From Effrenium voratum (taxonomy: Eukaryota; Sar; Dinophyceae; Suessiales; Symbiodiniaceae): 64,000 nucleotides of DNA. Both the position numbers and the translations under genes were made by a program. This document shows positions 63,118 to 64,000 of this stretch, in pieces; position 1 is the first letter of the stretch, and each line of letters begins with the position of its first letter. Under the pieces are notes generated by a model, which saw only the letters and a list, made by a program, of their open reading frames with translations, had not been told where the DNA came from and did no database searches. The stretch lies in assembly GCA_963377175.1 (NCBI GenBank), contig CAUJNA010002879.1, positions 444,501 to 508,500 of the forward strand, read 5' to 3'.

Positions 63118-63164
63118 GACGAAGAGGGTTCCATGTAAGTAAGGCCTGTTAGACACCCCCTGAC

Positions 63165-63281
63165 GTGGTTGTTGTTGGGAAACATTTTGCATCTTTGCTT
63201 GTTGTGGTTTAGCGGCTGAAATCCAACCACTTAACTGCTAAAATTGGAAAAACATGTTGCTCCCCTTCCAACGTCAACCAA
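63165..63281. mobile_element. Family C element (C7)
   Basis: CGTGGTTGTTGTTGGGAAAC left, CTTCCAACGTCAACCAAG right. Confidence 0.9.
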
Positions 63282-63289
63282 GCTAGTAC

Positions 63290-64000
63290 GGATTTGTTGG
63301 ACATGGTCGGCAACCGCTAACGTCTCTTGTGTCCGACCTCTTGTCAGATTTCAAGGAATCTCGAGTTAGCATGGCTAAGAGCAGTGCCTTTGCATCGAGC
63401 GCCGTTTAGTTGCACCCTTGTTTGGCTTGTGCAATCAATACACACTTGTTCGAACTGTGGCGTCATAAATGCGGCAGCACGACCTTCCTCATGATGAAGG
63501 TTCCTGCTTTGTTGGGTTGGTCAATTGTTAGATTCACCCAGAATTGTGAGCGTAGCCGCATGCCTTTCGTGGTTTGCAGCACACATAGGACACCTTTGCA
63601 TTACACATGATTTACGTGTCCGCGCCATGCACGTCTTGGCTGGGCCCGTTGGGCATGTTTGCATGTCGGATGCTACAGAGAACGAACACAGGGAGGTCTT
63701 GCCTCAGCCGAATGCCAGTTGCTGAAACATGCTCACCGGTTCTACACACAAACCTCAAGCAAGATGATCGCAAGCTCGTACGCGCAGCCCCAACAAGGCC
63801 ACCCAACAGGAACAAAAAGGCGTTCGTTCTGATGGTTGCATTGTGGTTGCATGCTTGCTGCAATCACAATTCGGGCAGTTCGTCATGTTTTTAGTTGTTT
63901 AGTGTATATATTGTATAAATAAAGAGAGCATGTTATATGCATTGTAGACCATTCTAGACACTGCAGGAAGAGGCTGAAGCACATAGCTACATTGTTTGGT
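63290..64000. other. Right edge, probable continuation of the kinase intron
   Basis: No further EF-hand exon recognised. An AT-rich stretch with AATAAA lies near 63918, too weak to call a gene end. Confidence 0.35.

Noticed and set aside
60012..60516. ORFs rich in Ala, Cys or Gln
   Set aside because: CAG/CAA simple repeats read in different frames.
63880..63940. Gene end with AATAAA signal
   Set aside because: The motif is short, the region is AT-rich and dinoflagellates do not rely on a clear AATAAA signal; the kinase is still incomplete there.

Overview
The window looks like nuclear DNA of a dinoflagellate, most likely a relative of Symbiodinium or Polarella. The exact taxon cannot be read from sequence alone. 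Reasons: genes on the + strand are cut into very short exons; most introns start with GC or GA as well as GT and end in AG followed by G; ubiquitin-like/RCC1-like repeat proteins are present; introns are filled with short inverted-repeat elements and simple-sequence satellites. I saw no bacterial operons, rRNA, tRNA or CRISPR.

Layout. (1) Positions 1-5920 hold a possible three-gene mobile module: a Lys/Ala-rich, Pro-rich protein in about four exons (317-1644), a 350-residue coiled-coil-like protein with one GC-AG intron (2484-3694), and a 654-codon ORF (3955-5919) with a DDE-transposase-like pattern. A 20-bp satellite that turns round into its own inverted copy follows (5990-6775). (2) 6781-13620 is mostly non-coding but holds an intact ubiquitin-like/RCC1-repeat gene (10036-11613). 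(3) 13621-16390 holds microsatellites and 60-bp and 41-bp tandem arrays. (4) From 16393 to the right edge lies one huge gene.

The central result is that large gene. Reading exon by exon, I assembled a calcium-dependent-protein-kinase-like gene of at least 20 exons (22-122 nt each). About 1.42 kb of coding sequence is spread over 46.7 kb, so about 97% is intron. All 19 junction phases agree. The order is: N-terminal leader, Gly loop, alpha-C, hinge, catalytic loop, DLG, SPE, subdomains IX-XI, a helical linker, an EF-hand-like loop split across two exons, and a second degenerate EF-hand loop. The gene runs off the right edge or ends in exons I could not find. By this model donors are GT in 5, GC in 7 and GA in 7 introns.

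The introns carry at least eight families of roughly 100-150-bp elements (A-H below), most with matching inverted ends, each in 3-10 copies in this window alone. One copy of family E sits inside a copy of family A, which shows that E moved. The introns also carry a 5-kb and a 1.3-kb polypyrimidine array with the same leader and an inverted copy of the same trailer, a 1.5-kb G-rich satellite, a second ubiquitin-like/RCC1 gene broken by a one-base deletion (32126-33612), and a 260-codon ORF with a KOW/SH3-like tail (38602-39393).

Exon boundaries rest on reading-frame continuity and family resemblance; no transcript evidence was available. Family names rest on motif recognition only.
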